A DNA stretch of 64,000 nt from Candidatus Sulfopaludibacter sp. SbA3 (GTDB lineage: Bacteria > Acidobacteriota > Terriglobia > Bryobacterales > Bryobacteraceae), in the NCBI GenBank assembly GCA_945890485.1, contig CAMDCN010000015.1, positions 62,001 through 126,000 of the forward strand. The letters run 5' to 3'. Below, in pieces: positions 23,083 through 31,637 of the stretch (positions within the stretch are counted from its first letter, which is position 1; the number at the start of each line of letters is the position of its first letter). Below the pieces are notes generated by a model. That model was given only the letters and a program-made list of their open reading frames with translations, was not told the DNA's origin and made no database searches. A program made the position numbers and the translations under genes.

Positions 23083-23948
23083 GTTGGTGGTGGCTGGCGG
23101 CGATTGTGGCGGTGCCATTGGGACTGGATCAGCTCATACCGGCGCCGGTGGAGAACCCGTTGGAGGCGGGTCGGGTGAAGTTAGGACGGGAACTGTTCTT
23201 CGACAAGCGCCTGTCGCGGGATGGAACGGTGGCTTGTGCGACTTGCCATGATCCGGCGCGCGGGTTCTCCGATACGGCGCCGCGGGCGGTGGGGATCGGT
23301 AAGCAAGTAGGGCCGAGGCGGAGTCCGCGCATTGTGAACCGGGCCTATGGGAAGACGTTCTTTTGGGACGGACGGGCTGCCACGCTGGAAGAGCAGGTGG
23401 TGCAGCCGATTGCGAATCCGCTAGAGATGGGGATGCGCGTGGAGGATGCCGCGGTCCGGGTAGGGCTGACGCGGGAAGAGTTGACCCGGGCGCTGGCGAG
23501 TTATGTGCGGACGATTCTGGCGGGGGATAGTCCGTATGACCGGTTCATCGCGGGGGATCGGGAAGCGTTGACGGCGGAGCAGCAGGCGGGATTGAATCTG
23601 TTCCGGGGGAAGGCGAATTGCGTGGCTTGTCATCTGGGCCCGAACTTAACGGACGAGGAGTTTCACGCGACGGGGCCGGTGGGGGTGGACCTGGGGCGGT
23701 TTGAAGTTAGCCGGCGCGATGAGGATAAGGGCGCATTCAAGACGCCGTCGCTGCGGCAGGTGGCGGAGACTCCGCCCTACTTGCACGACGGGTCGAAGGG
23801 GACGCTCGAAGAAGTGGTGGAGTTCTATGACCAAGGAAAGGGGAACGATCCGGAAATCCGGCCGTTGAAACTCACGGCAGAGGAGAAGCGGCAGTTGGTG
23901 GCCCTGATGGGAGCCTTTACGGGTAGGGTACAGGAGGGGTTGCCTTGA
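23079..23948 (+). CDS. Di-haem cytochrome c peroxidase / MauG-like protein
   Basis: 289 residues from ATG 23079 (ATGA overlap with the propeller gene). A short N-terminal hydrophobic segment is followed by LGRELFFDKRLSRDGTVAC. Two haem c sites are present: CATCH near residue 56 and CVACH near residue 188. The MauG/CcpA features include RSPRIVNRAYGKTFFWDGRA, PIANPLEMGM, GAFKTPSLRQVAETPPYLHDG and GTLEEVVEFYDQG. Such periplasmic enzymes reduce peroxide or use high-valent haem to oxidise protein residues. Fourth gene of the operon; the TPR gene starts on its TGA. Confidence 0.92.
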   Translation: MSWWWLAAIVAVPLGLDQLIPAPVENPLEAGRVKLGRELFFDKRLSRDGTVACATCHDPARGFSDTAPRAVGIGKQVGPRRSPRIVNRAYGKTFFWDGRAATLEEQVVQPIANPLEMGMRVEDAAVRVGLTREELTRALASYVRTILAGDSPYDRFIAGDREALTAEQQAGLNLFRGKANCVACHLGPNLTDEEFHATGPVGVDLGRFEVSRRDEDKGAFKTPSLRQVAETPPYLHDGSKGTLEEVVEFYDQGKGNDPEIRPLKLTAEEKRQLVALMGAFTGRVQEGLP

Positions 23949-24700
23949 TTGCTTTGCTGTTGGCGTTTCAATTGTGGCAGCCGGTGGATTGGCAGGCGTT
24001 GTTGCCGCTGTATGAGGCCCGCGCGACGAACGAGGCCGGGGTACGGGATGTTTCGATGTTTCTGATGCGGGAGCAGCAGTGGGCCATGGCGGAACCCTGG
24101 CTGCGAAAGTTGGGTGAGGCGGAGATGCTGGCAGATTGTCTGGCGGCGATGGGACGGAACGAGGAGGCCGTGGCGGAGTATGCCAAATCGCCGTCGACGC
24201 GGGCGTTGGCGCGGCGGACGGAGTTGACAGGGGATCCGCAATATCTGGAATCGGCGATCAAGCGGGAGCGGAAGCCGGGGTACTTAAACGATCTCGCTTT
24301 GATCCTGAAGGGTTCGGCGCGAGCGGAGGCGTTGTTGCGGGAGGCATTGACCGCGCAGGAGAAGTCGCTGGGGCCGAACCATCCGGAGGTGGGGACGACG
24401 TTGAACAACTTGGGGAGCGAGTTGTTGGGGAAGGGGAAGTTGCTTGAGGCCGAGGCGGTGCAACGCCGGAGCTTGCGGATTCTGGAAGCGACGCTGGGGC
24501 CGCGCCATGTGCGGACAGGGCTGAGCGCCAGCAATTTAGGCGACATCCTGGCGGCGGCCGGGAAACCGGCGGGAGCGTTCTACCAGCAAGCGTGGACGAT
24601 CTTCAACGCGCAGTTGGGCCCGCGGCACCCTTGGACCGAGGAAGCGGCAGCAGCGGCTTCAGCGGAGCGTAAACCCCGATCCAGTGGTTCGCAAAAGTAA
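23945..24700 (+). CDS. TPR repeat protein
   Basis: 251 residues from TTG 23945, overlapping the previous stop as TTGA. An N-terminal hydrophobic stretch (MIALLLAFQLWQPVDW) may be a signal peptide. Tetratricopeptide repeats of the kinesin-light-chain style occupy the second half: AEALLREALTAQEKSLGPNH, EVGTTLNNLGSELLGKGKLL, EAEAVQRRSLRILEATLGPR and the following TGLSASNLGDILAAAGKPAG. Protein-protein interaction role; partner unknown but probably another product of this operon. Its last 98 bases overlap the convergent multihaem cytochrome gene. Confidence 0.85.
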   Translation: MIALLLAFQLWQPVDWQALLPLYEARATNEAGVRDVSMFLMREQQWAMAEPWLRKLGEAEMLADCLAAMGRNEEAVAEYAKSPSTRALARRTELTGDPQYLESAIKRERKPGYLNDLALILKGSARAEALLREALTAQEKSLGPNHPEVGTTLNNLGSELLGKGKLLEAEAVQRRSLRILEATLGPRHVRTGLSASNLGDILAAAGKPAGAFYQQAWTIFNAQLGPRHPWTEEAAAAASAERKPRSSGSQK

Positions 24701-25481
24701 GTTGCGGGCTCGTGGCGACTTTGGGCATGTGGCAGGATTCGCAGGTCTGTCCGGCCGTGAGCTTGGTCTTATGCGGGACCGAGGGATGGCAGTTGGCGCA
24801 GGTGGATTTGACCTCGCCGGAGTGGGGGTCGTGGCACGTGGTGCAACTCACGCCGCCTTTCTGAAAACAGGCACTTTGCGAGAGGGAGACGGGCTGGTGC
24901 CGGACGTTCCAGGGATCCTGCCAATTGACGTCTTCGCCGGGCTTTGGAGGTTGGCGGTGACAGGCTCCGCAGAGGTCGTTGAGGCCGGCGGGATTTAGAA
25001 TCTTGGGCCGGAGAAGTTGGGTGTGGTCGGCGCCGGGGCCATGGCAGGCTTCGCACTGGACGCCGTTTTCGGCAGGTTGGATGCCGCGTTCGGGAGTGAA
25101 GCTGAGCTTGCCGGTGGAGTGGCACTGGAAGCAGCGGAGGATCTGGGCTCCGGGATCGAAGACACGGTATTTGACACCTTGCGGGTTTGTGTGGCCGGGC
25201 GTGAGGGCTTTGAGGTTTGGTGACGCGTACTGCGAGAGGCCGTGTTCGAGGTAGTGATCGGCGTCGAGGCGGGAGACGGGGGTCGTGGCTTGGCGACCGG
25301 CGCCGAATAGCCAGAGGTCGTTGCGGCGGGAGAGGGCATAAGAATGGGCCGAGCGTTTCTGCGCGGCCCATTGGGGTTGATGACATTCAGCACAGGCCGC
25401 CGACCCGGTGAACTGGGCGGCGGCCGGCGAGAGGATCAGGCTAGAAAATAATACGGCCCGAGTACTGAAGCTGACGGCCAA
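24603..25481 (-). CDS. Heptahaem cytochrome c
   Basis: Seven CxxCH haem-binding motifs: CAECH, CFQCH, CEACH, CGACH, CTTCH, CANCH and CESCH, with context such as GVQCEACHGPGADH and VSCTTCHDPHSGEV as in doubly-CxxCH / cytochrome c554-type proteins. I prefer the TTG start at 25481 (about 292 residues), which gives a proper signal peptide (AVSFSTRAVLFSSLILSPAAAQ) and has GGAGG upstream; ATG at 25505 adds eight residues. Periplasmic electron carrier. It overlaps the end of the TonB-dependent gene by about 41 bases, so is likely translated from the same message, and its 3' end overlaps the convergent TPR gene by 98 bases. Confidence 0.9.
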   Translation of the reverse strand: MAVSFSTRAVLFSSLILSPAAAQFTGSAACAECHQPQWAAQKRSAHSYALSRRNDLWLFGAGRQATTPVSRLDADHYLEHGLSQYASPNLKALTPGHTNPQGVKYRVFDPGAQILRCFQCHSTGKLSFTPERGIQPAENGVQCEACHGPGADHTQLLRPKILNPAGLNDLCGACHRQPPKPGEDVNWQDPWNVRHQPVSLSQSACFQKGGVSCTTCHDPHSGEVKSTCANCHPSVPHKTKLTAGQTCESCHMPKVATSPQLTFANHWIGVYAPLKPLLPLPRSKGAAGPTAR

Positions 25482-28400
25482 ACATACCTCCACGTTGCGT
25501 GACAACCCGCCCGAAGTTGGGAGAGTTCACATTCACATCCGGATCGGCTCCGAAGAATGTATTGGCCACATTGTACGCTTCCATGCGGAGTTCAAACTTC
25601 ACCTTCTCGGTGATGGGGAACTCTTTGGCGAGCGTAGCATCGAGGTTGAGCGTATTCGGACCGACCAGATTTGAATACTGGAGGGGGTTGGTGCGGCGGG
25701 TAAACGCGGGGAGGATCGAGAACTTGGAAGTATCGAACCAACGGCTGCGATCCGGGTCGTCGAGAGTGGGATCGCCATTGACGACCATGCCGCCGAAGCG
25801 AAGGAAGAGCCCGGTGTTGTAGGTGAACAACGGAGCTACCGACCAGCCTCCGAAGGCGAGATCGACCGCCTTGGGTGCGCCGGACATGAAGCGGCGGCCC
25901 TTGCCGAAGGGTAGTTCGTAGATGGCTGCGCCGGTCAACCGATGACGAGCGTTGCGAGCGGGTTGATACGTGAAGGTGCGGGTGAAGTAGTCCTGCTCGT
26001 CGTAGAACTCTTCGTTGCGCTCGCGGTTGTAGTTGTAGCCGATGGTGAAGTTGAAACCATTGGCGAAGGGACGCTGGAATTGCATCTGCAGGGAGCGGTA
26101 GCGATTCCGAATACCGCTGTTCAGGGTTTCGGTGAGCGCGCCGTACTGCGGATAGGGACGGAGCAGTTGATTAACCTGAATGTTCCGTTGAGTCCGCAAC
26201 TGGCCGGGGAACTTGTCAGCGCCGAGGACGTTGAAGAACGGATTCGGGACCGATTGTGTGACCCCGGTCTTCACGTTGTAGCCGATACGCGGGTCGATTT
26301 GGTTGAGATCGTACGTATAGGGCTGGCTGCGGCCAGTGTTCATGAAGAACGTGATATCGGCAAGGATCTGTCCAGGCAATTGACGCTGCAGGGAGACGTT
26401 GAAGCGGTCGTTAACGCCAGGGGTGAAGTCCTGTTGATACCAAGTGGCCGGGCCGCCGAGGTTGGTGTAGCGACCCAGGGTCTTTCCGCTGACCGGGACG
26501 AGCCCGCCGGGGAATGGGTTTGATAGGCGCTGTTGAGGAACACCCTGGATTTCGGGGACGGAGGTGCTGGTCGCATCAAAGCCGGGCAGAGGAACCGAGC
26601 CGAGGATGCCCAGGCCATCGGTAAGGGTGGCGGGTACAATATAGCGGGCCCAGCCGATGCGCAGCGCCGATTTATCGTTGATCCGGTAGGCAAGGCCGGC
26701 GCGCGGCATCAGTAGCGTCTTCGGGGCGTTCCAGCTGCCGCGGTTTTCAGAATCCGTAAATACCCAGGCGCCGTTGTAGATGGGCGCACCGGCGCGCAGA
26801 GCAGTGACGGCGGCCGGCATCTGCGGCGCATTGGCGCCCTGGAATTCCGGGATGGGGCTATTGAGGTCGAGGAAGCGGGAGAAGCGGTCCTCCGGGTCAG
26901 TCATCGGGCCAAAGTACTCGTAGCGGATGCCGAGGTTGAGGGTGAGCCGTTGCGTGAGCTTGTAGTCGTCCTGAACAAAGAACGACATGAAGTTGACGCG
27001 GGGGCGTTGGATGGGAATGGAGCTGAAGTCCGAGTTACCGGCCATAGCGCCGAGGAGCATGGTGGCCCAGCCATCGCCGGAGAGGTTGACGTTGGGATTG
27101 AGGAATGTATTTGCGGTTAGCGCAGGCGTAAAACGGAAGACAGGCGGGCGCGGCCGGGAGGCGACAACGTTCTCGCGCCGGTATTCGCCACCAACCTTTA
27201 CATAGTGGCTGCCGATGTTCTTGGACATCTTGGCGTCGATATTCCAGGATTTCGGTTCCTGATACCAATAGCCGGTGCGGCCAAGGGTGGTGTTGGAACC
27301 CTGGGTGACAATCATGCCGGGATAGTAGATATCGGGAAGGCCGCCAAGATAAGGTTTGTACCAGGAATTGCCGGGCCAGAACTTTTCGAGGTCGGCTTCT
27401 TTCAGCGTGGCGGAAGGTACGCCAAAGGAGTCGACAATGGCGTTGGAGGCGCCGCGAATATTGAGCACGGTGCTGGAGTTCAGGGCGTAGACCATGTCGC
27501 CGGAGAAGCTAAGGGAGTGGCGCTTAGAGCCATCGGGCGGCTGAGCGAGAGAGCCACCGGTGTAGTCGTCCTGGGCCGTAAAGGTGCGGAACTGGTTGTA
27601 GCGGCCGAAGAATTTGAGTTTGTCGGTAGCGTTGTAGTCGACGCGGTCGCTGAGGTTCCAGTAGCGGAAGCGATTGGCGAAGCCAGTGATGAAGTTATTC
27701 ACCTGGGTGGGGCCGGTGCCGGGACCGTTTGCTTTCCACAGGTCGTTCATGATGATACGAGATGTGGGGTCAATGCGATTCGACGGGATGACGTTGCCGG
27801 CGAAGGGCATGCGGCTGGCGACACCGTTAGTAACCGTCGTGGTGTAAGGATCGTAGATCGTGCGGAGGGCGCCGGCTGTGTTGAGCGAACGGGAGAAGTC
27901 GCCTGTGCGTTCGAGGTCCGTAGGGAGTGTGTTGAAGGCGCTACGGGGCTCGATGGTTCGCCAGCCTTCGTACGAAACGAAGTTGAAGAGCTTGTTCTTG
28001 ATGATCGGGCTGCCGAGCGTCGCGCCCCAGGTGTTCTGCCGGGTGAGGTTGGCGCGTTGCGTGATGCGGTCGGCCAAGGCGTTGAACACCGGGTTGCGGC
28101 CGAGATAGTACGCGGTGCCGTGATAGTTGTTCGTGCCGGATTTCATGGAGACGCTGAGTACGCCTCCGGCCGAGTGGCCGAACTCGGCGTCGACTGCGTT
28201 CTGCTGGAGGTTCACTTCCTGCACGGCGTCCATGGGAGGTGTGTAGGAGGACTTCTGGCCGGTCATCGACGGGGAGCCATCAAGGATGATGTCGTTCTTT
28301 GTGCTCGTGTTGCCGCCGACGTCAAATTGTGAGGCGGCCCAGTGGTGAAACGGGCTCTGTTCGGTGGAAGAGCGGATGACCGTGGCGGGGTTGAGGCTGA

Positions 28401-28863
28401 CCAGTAGGAAGGGGTTCCGGTGGATGATCGGAAGATTGTTCGTCATCTTCGTGTCGAGGGTGAGGCCCATGGTGGACGTGTTGAACTGCACCGCGACGGG
28501 CGTGGCTTCAACCGTGATGGAATCTTTGGTGGAGCCGGTTTCGAGACGGGAGTCGACGGTGACGTCGGCGCGGGCTTGCACGAGGATGTTCTTCTGCACG
28601 TACTTTCGGAATCCGGCTAGTTCGACGGACAGCGTGTATTTGCCCGGTAGCACCAAGTCGAAAATGTACTGGCCGGCCGCGCTCGAGATCTGCGTGGACT
28701 GGATGTTGGTATTGTCGTTCTGAAGAACGACGGTGGCGCCGACGATGACGGCGTCGGTAGCATCAGTAACTCGGCCTTGTACCCTGCCGCGAGTGTCTTG
28801 CGCTAACAGGGGAAGCGTGGAAAAGAGAGACAGCGCGATCAAGGCGCTTCGGTTCATTAACAT
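25441..28863 (-). CDS. Oar-like TonB-dependent outer-membrane protein with carboxypeptidase-regulatory domain
   Basis: About 1140 residues from ATG 28863, which has GGGAGGG five bases upstream and begins the signal peptide (MLMNRSALIALSLFSTLPLLA). Residues ~25-115 form the carboxypeptidase regulatory-like beta-sandwich (GRVQGRVTDATDAVIVGATV, GQYIFDLVLPGKYTLSVEL). A plug follows (QEVNLQQNAVDAEFGHSAGG, LSVSMKSGTNNYHGTAYYLG), then a long beta-barrel with many aromatic strands, ending YSGRIIF with the terminal Phe expected for BAM-assembled proteins. These are abundant in Acidobacteria and are thought to bind and import polymers or peptides; the ligand is unknown. Confidence 0.92.
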   Translation of the reverse strand: MLMNRSALIALSLFSTLPLLAQDTRGRVQGRVTDATDAVIVGATVVLQNDNTNIQSTQISSAAGQYIFDLVLPGKYTLSVELAGFRKYVQKNILVQARADVTVDSRLETGSTKDSITVEATPVAVQFNTSTMGLTLDTKMTNNLPIIHRNPFLLVSLNPATVIRSSTEQSPFHHWAASQFDVGGNTSTKNDIILDGSPSMTGQKSSYTPPMDAVQEVNLQQNAVDAEFGHSAGGVLSVSMKSGTNNYHGTAYYLGRNPVFNALADRITQRANLTRQNTWGATLGSPIIKNKLFNFVSYEGWRTIEPRSAFNTLPTDLERTGDFSRSLNTAGALRTIYDPYTTTVTNGVASRMPFAGNVIPSNRIDPTSRIIMNDLWKANGPGTGPTQVNNFITGFANRFRYWNLSDRVDYNATDKLKFFGRYNQFRTFTAQDDYTGGSLAQPPDGSKRHSLSFSGDMVYALNSSTVLNIRGASNAIVDSFGVPSATLKEADLEKFWPGNSWYKPYLGGLPDIYYPGMIVTQGSNTTLGRTGYWYQEPKSWNIDAKMSKNIGSHYVKVGGEYRRENVVASRPRPPVFRFTPALTANTFLNPNVNLSGDGWATMLLGAMAGNSDFSSIPIQRPRVNFMSFFVQDDYKLTQRLTLNLGIRYEYFGPMTDPEDRFSRFLDLNSPIPEFQGANAPQMPAAVTALRAGAPIYNGAWVFTDSENRGSWNAPKTLLMPRAGLAYRINDKSALRIGWARYIVPATLTDGLGILGSVPLPGFDATSTSVPEIQGVPQQRLSNPFPGGLVPVSGKTLGRYTNLGGPATWYQQDFTPGVNDRFNVSLQRQLPGQILADITFFMNTGRSQPYTYDLNQIDPRIGYNVKTGVTQSVPNPFFNVLGADKFPGQLRTQRNIQVNQLLRPYPQYGALTETLNSGIRNRYRSLQMQFQRPFANGFNFTIGYNYNRERNEEFYDEQDYFTRTFTYQPARNARHRLTGAAIYELPFGKGRRFMSGAPKAVDLAFGGWSVAPLFTYNTGLFLRFGGMVVNGDPTLDDPDRSRWFDTSKFSILPAFTRRTNPLQYSNLVGPNTLNLDATLAKEFPITEKVKFELRMEAYNVANTFFGADPDVNVNSPNFGRVVTQRGGMFGRQLQYSGRIIF

Positions 28864-28943
28864 GTTTTCCCTCCCATTGGGTTGGCGGATTACATCACAG
28901 ATTGATGTCGGCAACAACCGTGGGGAAAGTTAATGAATGGAAC

Positions 28944-29999
28944 TTAAGGCCGGCGAGGAGGACGGCGGCGGGGCATGTCGCAACCGGAAATATGCATGGG
29001 GTTCGGCATTGCTGGAAGCCCGTCGTCGAGCTCCCAAAGCGTAATCTGCTGGAGCGCTTTTGCTACAGTTTGCACGGCTCCACAGGGAATTCCGGCTGCC
29101 GTGAGGCGCTGTTGCCAGTCGGCCTTGGAGCGGGCTGCGAAGAGCGGGACGAGGAGGCCGATGAGTTCATCTCGATGGCGAATGCGGGCAGCGTTGCCTT
29201 CGAACTGGGGGTAGGTTTTCCAGTATGGCCGATCGAGCGCATCGCAGAATCGGAGCCAAAGACGTTCGTTAGGAACCCCAACGGCGAGTTGGCCGTCAGC
29301 ACAATCGAAAACTTGATAGGGGACGATGTTGGCGAGGCCGAGTCCGGCGGGTTTGGGGTCCACGCCGGCAAGCAGTGCGGCCGACGTGAGCGGCGACATG
29401 CCGGCGAGAAGGCTTTCGAAAAGCGATACGTGGATCCGGGCGCCTTCGCCGGTGCGTTGACGGCGAAAAAGCGCGGCGAGGATGGCTTGGCTGGTGAAAA
29501 GCGACGCAAGAATGTCGGCGACCGGGAAAGACGTCTTGCCGACGGCCGCACCGGGAAGCGCGCTCGAATACATCAGGCCGCTGAGGGCCTGGATCATCAG
29601 GTCGTACCCGGGTTGGGTGGAGTCCGGGCCGAAGCCACTGACCGAGGCGTAGATCAGGGAAGGTTGGGCGAGTTGCTCGTATCCGTAGCCGAGTCGGTCC
29701 ATCACGCCGGGCCGGAAGTTCTCCACAAGGACGTCGGCTTGGGCGATGTGCGCGTGGGCCTGGGCCTGATCGGCCTTGAGGTCGAGGGCAATGCTGGATT
29801 TGTTGCGATTGAGGCCGAGCCAGTAGGTGCTATCGTCCCCGTGGAAAGGCGGGCCCCATTGGCGGGTCTCGTCGCCGGCGCCTGGCTCCTCGATCTTGGT
29901 GACTTCGGCGCCGAGGTCACCAAGCATCATCGTGCAAAAAGGGCCTGCGACCGCGCGAGTGAAATCGAGGACCCGGATGCCGGCGAGCGGTAGGCTCAC
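28944..29999 (-). CDS. CaiB/BaiF family CoA-transferase (class III)
   Basis: 351 residues from GTG 29999. The family opening PLAGIRVLDFTRAVAGPFCT, MLGDLGAEVTKIEEPGAGDE and the LALNRNKSSIALDLK-like segment (here LGLNRNKSSIALDLK) are clear. VENFRPGVMDRLGYGYE and FPVADILASLF follow; the Asp in the latter is the expected catalytic acylation residue. Transfers CoA between organic acids. It is somewhat shorter than the usual ~390-400 residues, with a reduced C-terminal part. The GTG overlaps the upstream methyltransferase stop as GTGA, so translation is coupled. The frame continues upstream of GTG without family-like sequence. Substrate unknown. Confidence 0.9.
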   Translation of the reverse strand: MSLPLAGIRVLDFTRAVAGPFCTMMLGDLGAEVTKIEEPGAGDETRQWGPPFHGDDSTYWLGLNRNKSSIALDLKADQAQAHAHIAQADVLVENFRPGVMDRLGYGYEQLAQPSLIYASVSGFGPDSTQPGYDLMIQALSGLMYSSALPGAAVGKTSFPVADILASLFTSQAILAALFRRQRTGEGARIHVSLFESLLAGMSPLTSAALLAGVDPKPAGLGLANIVPYQVFDCADGQLAVGVPNERLWLRFCDALDRPYWKTYPQFEGNAARIRHRDELIGLLVPLFAARSKADWQQRLTAAGIPCGAVQTVAKALQQITLWELDDGLPAMPNPMHISGCDMPRRRPPRRP

Positions 30000-31528
30000 G
30001 CTTGGGGCGCCTCCGGATCGGGGGGAAGGAGCGAAACCGGAATAAGATAGCCGCGTTGCATGAGACCACGGAGAATGGGCATGGCCGCTTCGACAATTTC
30101 GGGGAACGTGACGCCTACCGCCTCCCCCATGCCGGCGACCAGTTGCCGGAGGGGAACGGTGCCGTCGCACCGGGCGCAGAGGCCGGCGGTGTACTGGTCA
30201 ACACGACCACTGTAGGGCAACGGTTCGACCAGGAAAATGTCGGCCTCCGAAGATGCCCAACGGTTCCCCACCTGCTCGTAGATGTGGCGCATGCGGGCCG
30301 CGCTGGCGAGCTTAAACCGTTGGTCGAGAAGTTCATCAACGGTGGCGGTGTGGAGCAGTGTGTGAATGTCGATCAGTTGCAGCAGGGATTCGCCCCAGCG
30401 GCCACGAATGACGGATGGCGCCTCGTCGATGAAAAGCCAGTTGTTACCAGTCCGCTTGCGCATGACAACCAAGCCGGTCTGGATCCCTTCCATGTTGAGA
30501 CTTTCGTAGTAGTCCATCCAGCGATCAAAGGTTTGGCGGAACTCTTCGGGCGAGAGGTGCGCCCGATAGGAGCGAAGCCAGGACATGGCGTAGGAGACCA
30601 GGTCGTCTTCTTTGCTGGTGGAGACCCAGACATCACAATTGCTGCCGCTCAACCACTCTTTAAGGCGTCCATGCGGGTCGCCTCCGTGGAGGGATGCCCA
30701 TTCGCAGATAATTACGGCGAGGCCACCCTCCGCGAGATGGTCCGGGGCGTTGCGGATCACTGTCTCCGTGACCCGGTCGGCGCCGAGACCGCCATCGCGG
30801 TAGTGGAACTCCGATTCCGGGGAGATCACGAAGGGTGGGTTGGAAACGATGAGATCGAACGTCTCGCCTTCTACCGCCGAATAGAAGTCCGAGAGGCGGA
30901 AGTCGATATTGTCGGCCCGATTGAGAATGGCGGCGGCCCGGCCCAGATTTAAAGCGCGCGGATTGATGTCGAGCGCAACGACTTTGTCGCAGTGCGTCGC
31001 GAGGTGGAAGGCTTGGAAGCCCCCGCCGCAGCCCACGTCAAGAGCACGCCGGTAGTGGCGGCGCGGTGTGGCATTTGCCGGCGTGAGCGAACTCGTGCCC
31101 ACACCCATGACCAGATGCCGGCTGAAGTCGGCGACTCTGGCCGAGATCGTGTCGTGGATGATGTAAAAACCACGAAGGGGGTTCACGATCAGCGGGCAGG
31201 CAAACCCGCCCGGTGTGGGACCGAGCAATCCGCCAGCGACAAGCCCGGAAAACAATCGGTCACCAAACACTTCCCGCAGCGGCCCTTCCGGGATTGATGC
31301 GTTGACCAGGAAGAGGCGGATCAGCAGATTTAAAGGATTCTCTTCACGAAGGGCCCGCAGCACGATCGGGGCCGCGCCGTTACTAGTGGGGTTCCCATTC
31401 AGGCACGCTGGCAGGACATCGCCAACCGACTTTTCAGTGAAGCTGTGGCGATCAAAAACCCTTCGCAGGCTGACGATGTCGGCTGGGTCCAGGTTTGCGA
31501 ATGGGTTCAGAATCGGGTCTATAGTCAT
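29996..31528 (-). CDS. SAM-dependent methyltransferase (HemK/N6-type, with N-terminal HTH-like domain)
   Basis: 510 residues. Residues ~25-125 are helical (DIVSLRRVFDRHSFTEKSVG, LNLLIRLFLVNASIPEGPLR) and look like a wHTH-type extension. A class I methyltransferase domain follows with ALDVGCGGGFQAFHLATH (SAM motif I), VVALDINPRALNLGR, and FDLIVSNPPFVISPESEFHY. The NPPF tetrapeptide marks enzymes that methylate an amide or amino nitrogen (HemK/PrmC, RsmC, DNA N6-adenine). The remaining ~170 residues are not recognised. The target is uncertain; protein or RNA is more likely than DNA. First gene of a minus-strand pair with the CoA-transferase, divergent from the TssBC gene. Confidence 0.85.
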   Translation of the reverse strand: MTIDPILNPFANLDPADIVSLRRVFDRHSFTEKSVGDVLPACLNGNPTSNGAAPIVLRALREENPLNLLIRLFLVNASIPEGPLREVFGDRLFSGLVAGGLLGPTPGGFACPLIVNPLRGFYIIHDTISARVADFSRHLVMGVGTSSLTPANATPRRHYRRALDVGCGGGFQAFHLATHCDKVVALDINPRALNLGRAAAILNRADNIDFRLSDFYSAVEGETFDLIVSNPPFVISPESEFHYRDGGLGADRVTETVIRNAPDHLAEGGLAVIICEWASLHGGDPHGRLKEWLSGSNCDVWVSTSKEDDLVSYAMSWLRSYRAHLSPEEFRQTFDRWMDYYESLNMEGIQTGLVVMRKRTGNNWLFIDEAPSVIRGRWGESLLQLIDIHTLLHTATVDELLDQRFKLASAARMRHIYEQVGNRWASSEADIFLVEPLPYSGRVDQYTAGLCARCDGTVPLRQLVAGMGEAVGVTFPEIVEAAMPILRGLMQRGYLIPVSLLPPDPEAPQA

Positions 31529-31561
31529 TAAGTTACACTGCCTTACCTTACCCCGCGCGAG

Positions 31562-31579
31562 AATGGAAAGAAAATTCCA
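31562..31579. repeat. Small inverted repeat in divergent promoter region
   Basis: ATGGAA and TTCCAT flank AGAAAA between the methyltransferase and the sheath gene. It could be an operator half-pair for either gene. Confidence 0.3.
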
Positions 31580-31621
31580 TCAAGGGAAACGGTTATGGGG
31601 TCATGTTACACCTCCCCCGTG

Positions 31622-31627
31622 TATAAT
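31622..31627 (+). promoter_or_regulatory. Consensus -10 TATAAT close to TssBC start
   Basis: A perfect TATAAT ends ten bases before the ATG at 31638. GGGAG lies between, so the leader would be only about three bases if this box is used. No good -35 is seen at the standard distance. Confidence 0.4.
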
Positions 31628-31637
31628 CGGGAGCGAA

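Noticed and set aside
27205-29993. Two long plus-strand frames opposite the Oar-like and CoA-transferase genes
   Set aside because: They are antisense to proteins with clear family motifs, and carry none of their own.
30000-30170. N-terminal extension of the CoA-transferase frame
   Set aside because: It overlaps the methyltransferase gene and looks random; the family N-terminus begins at GTG 29999.
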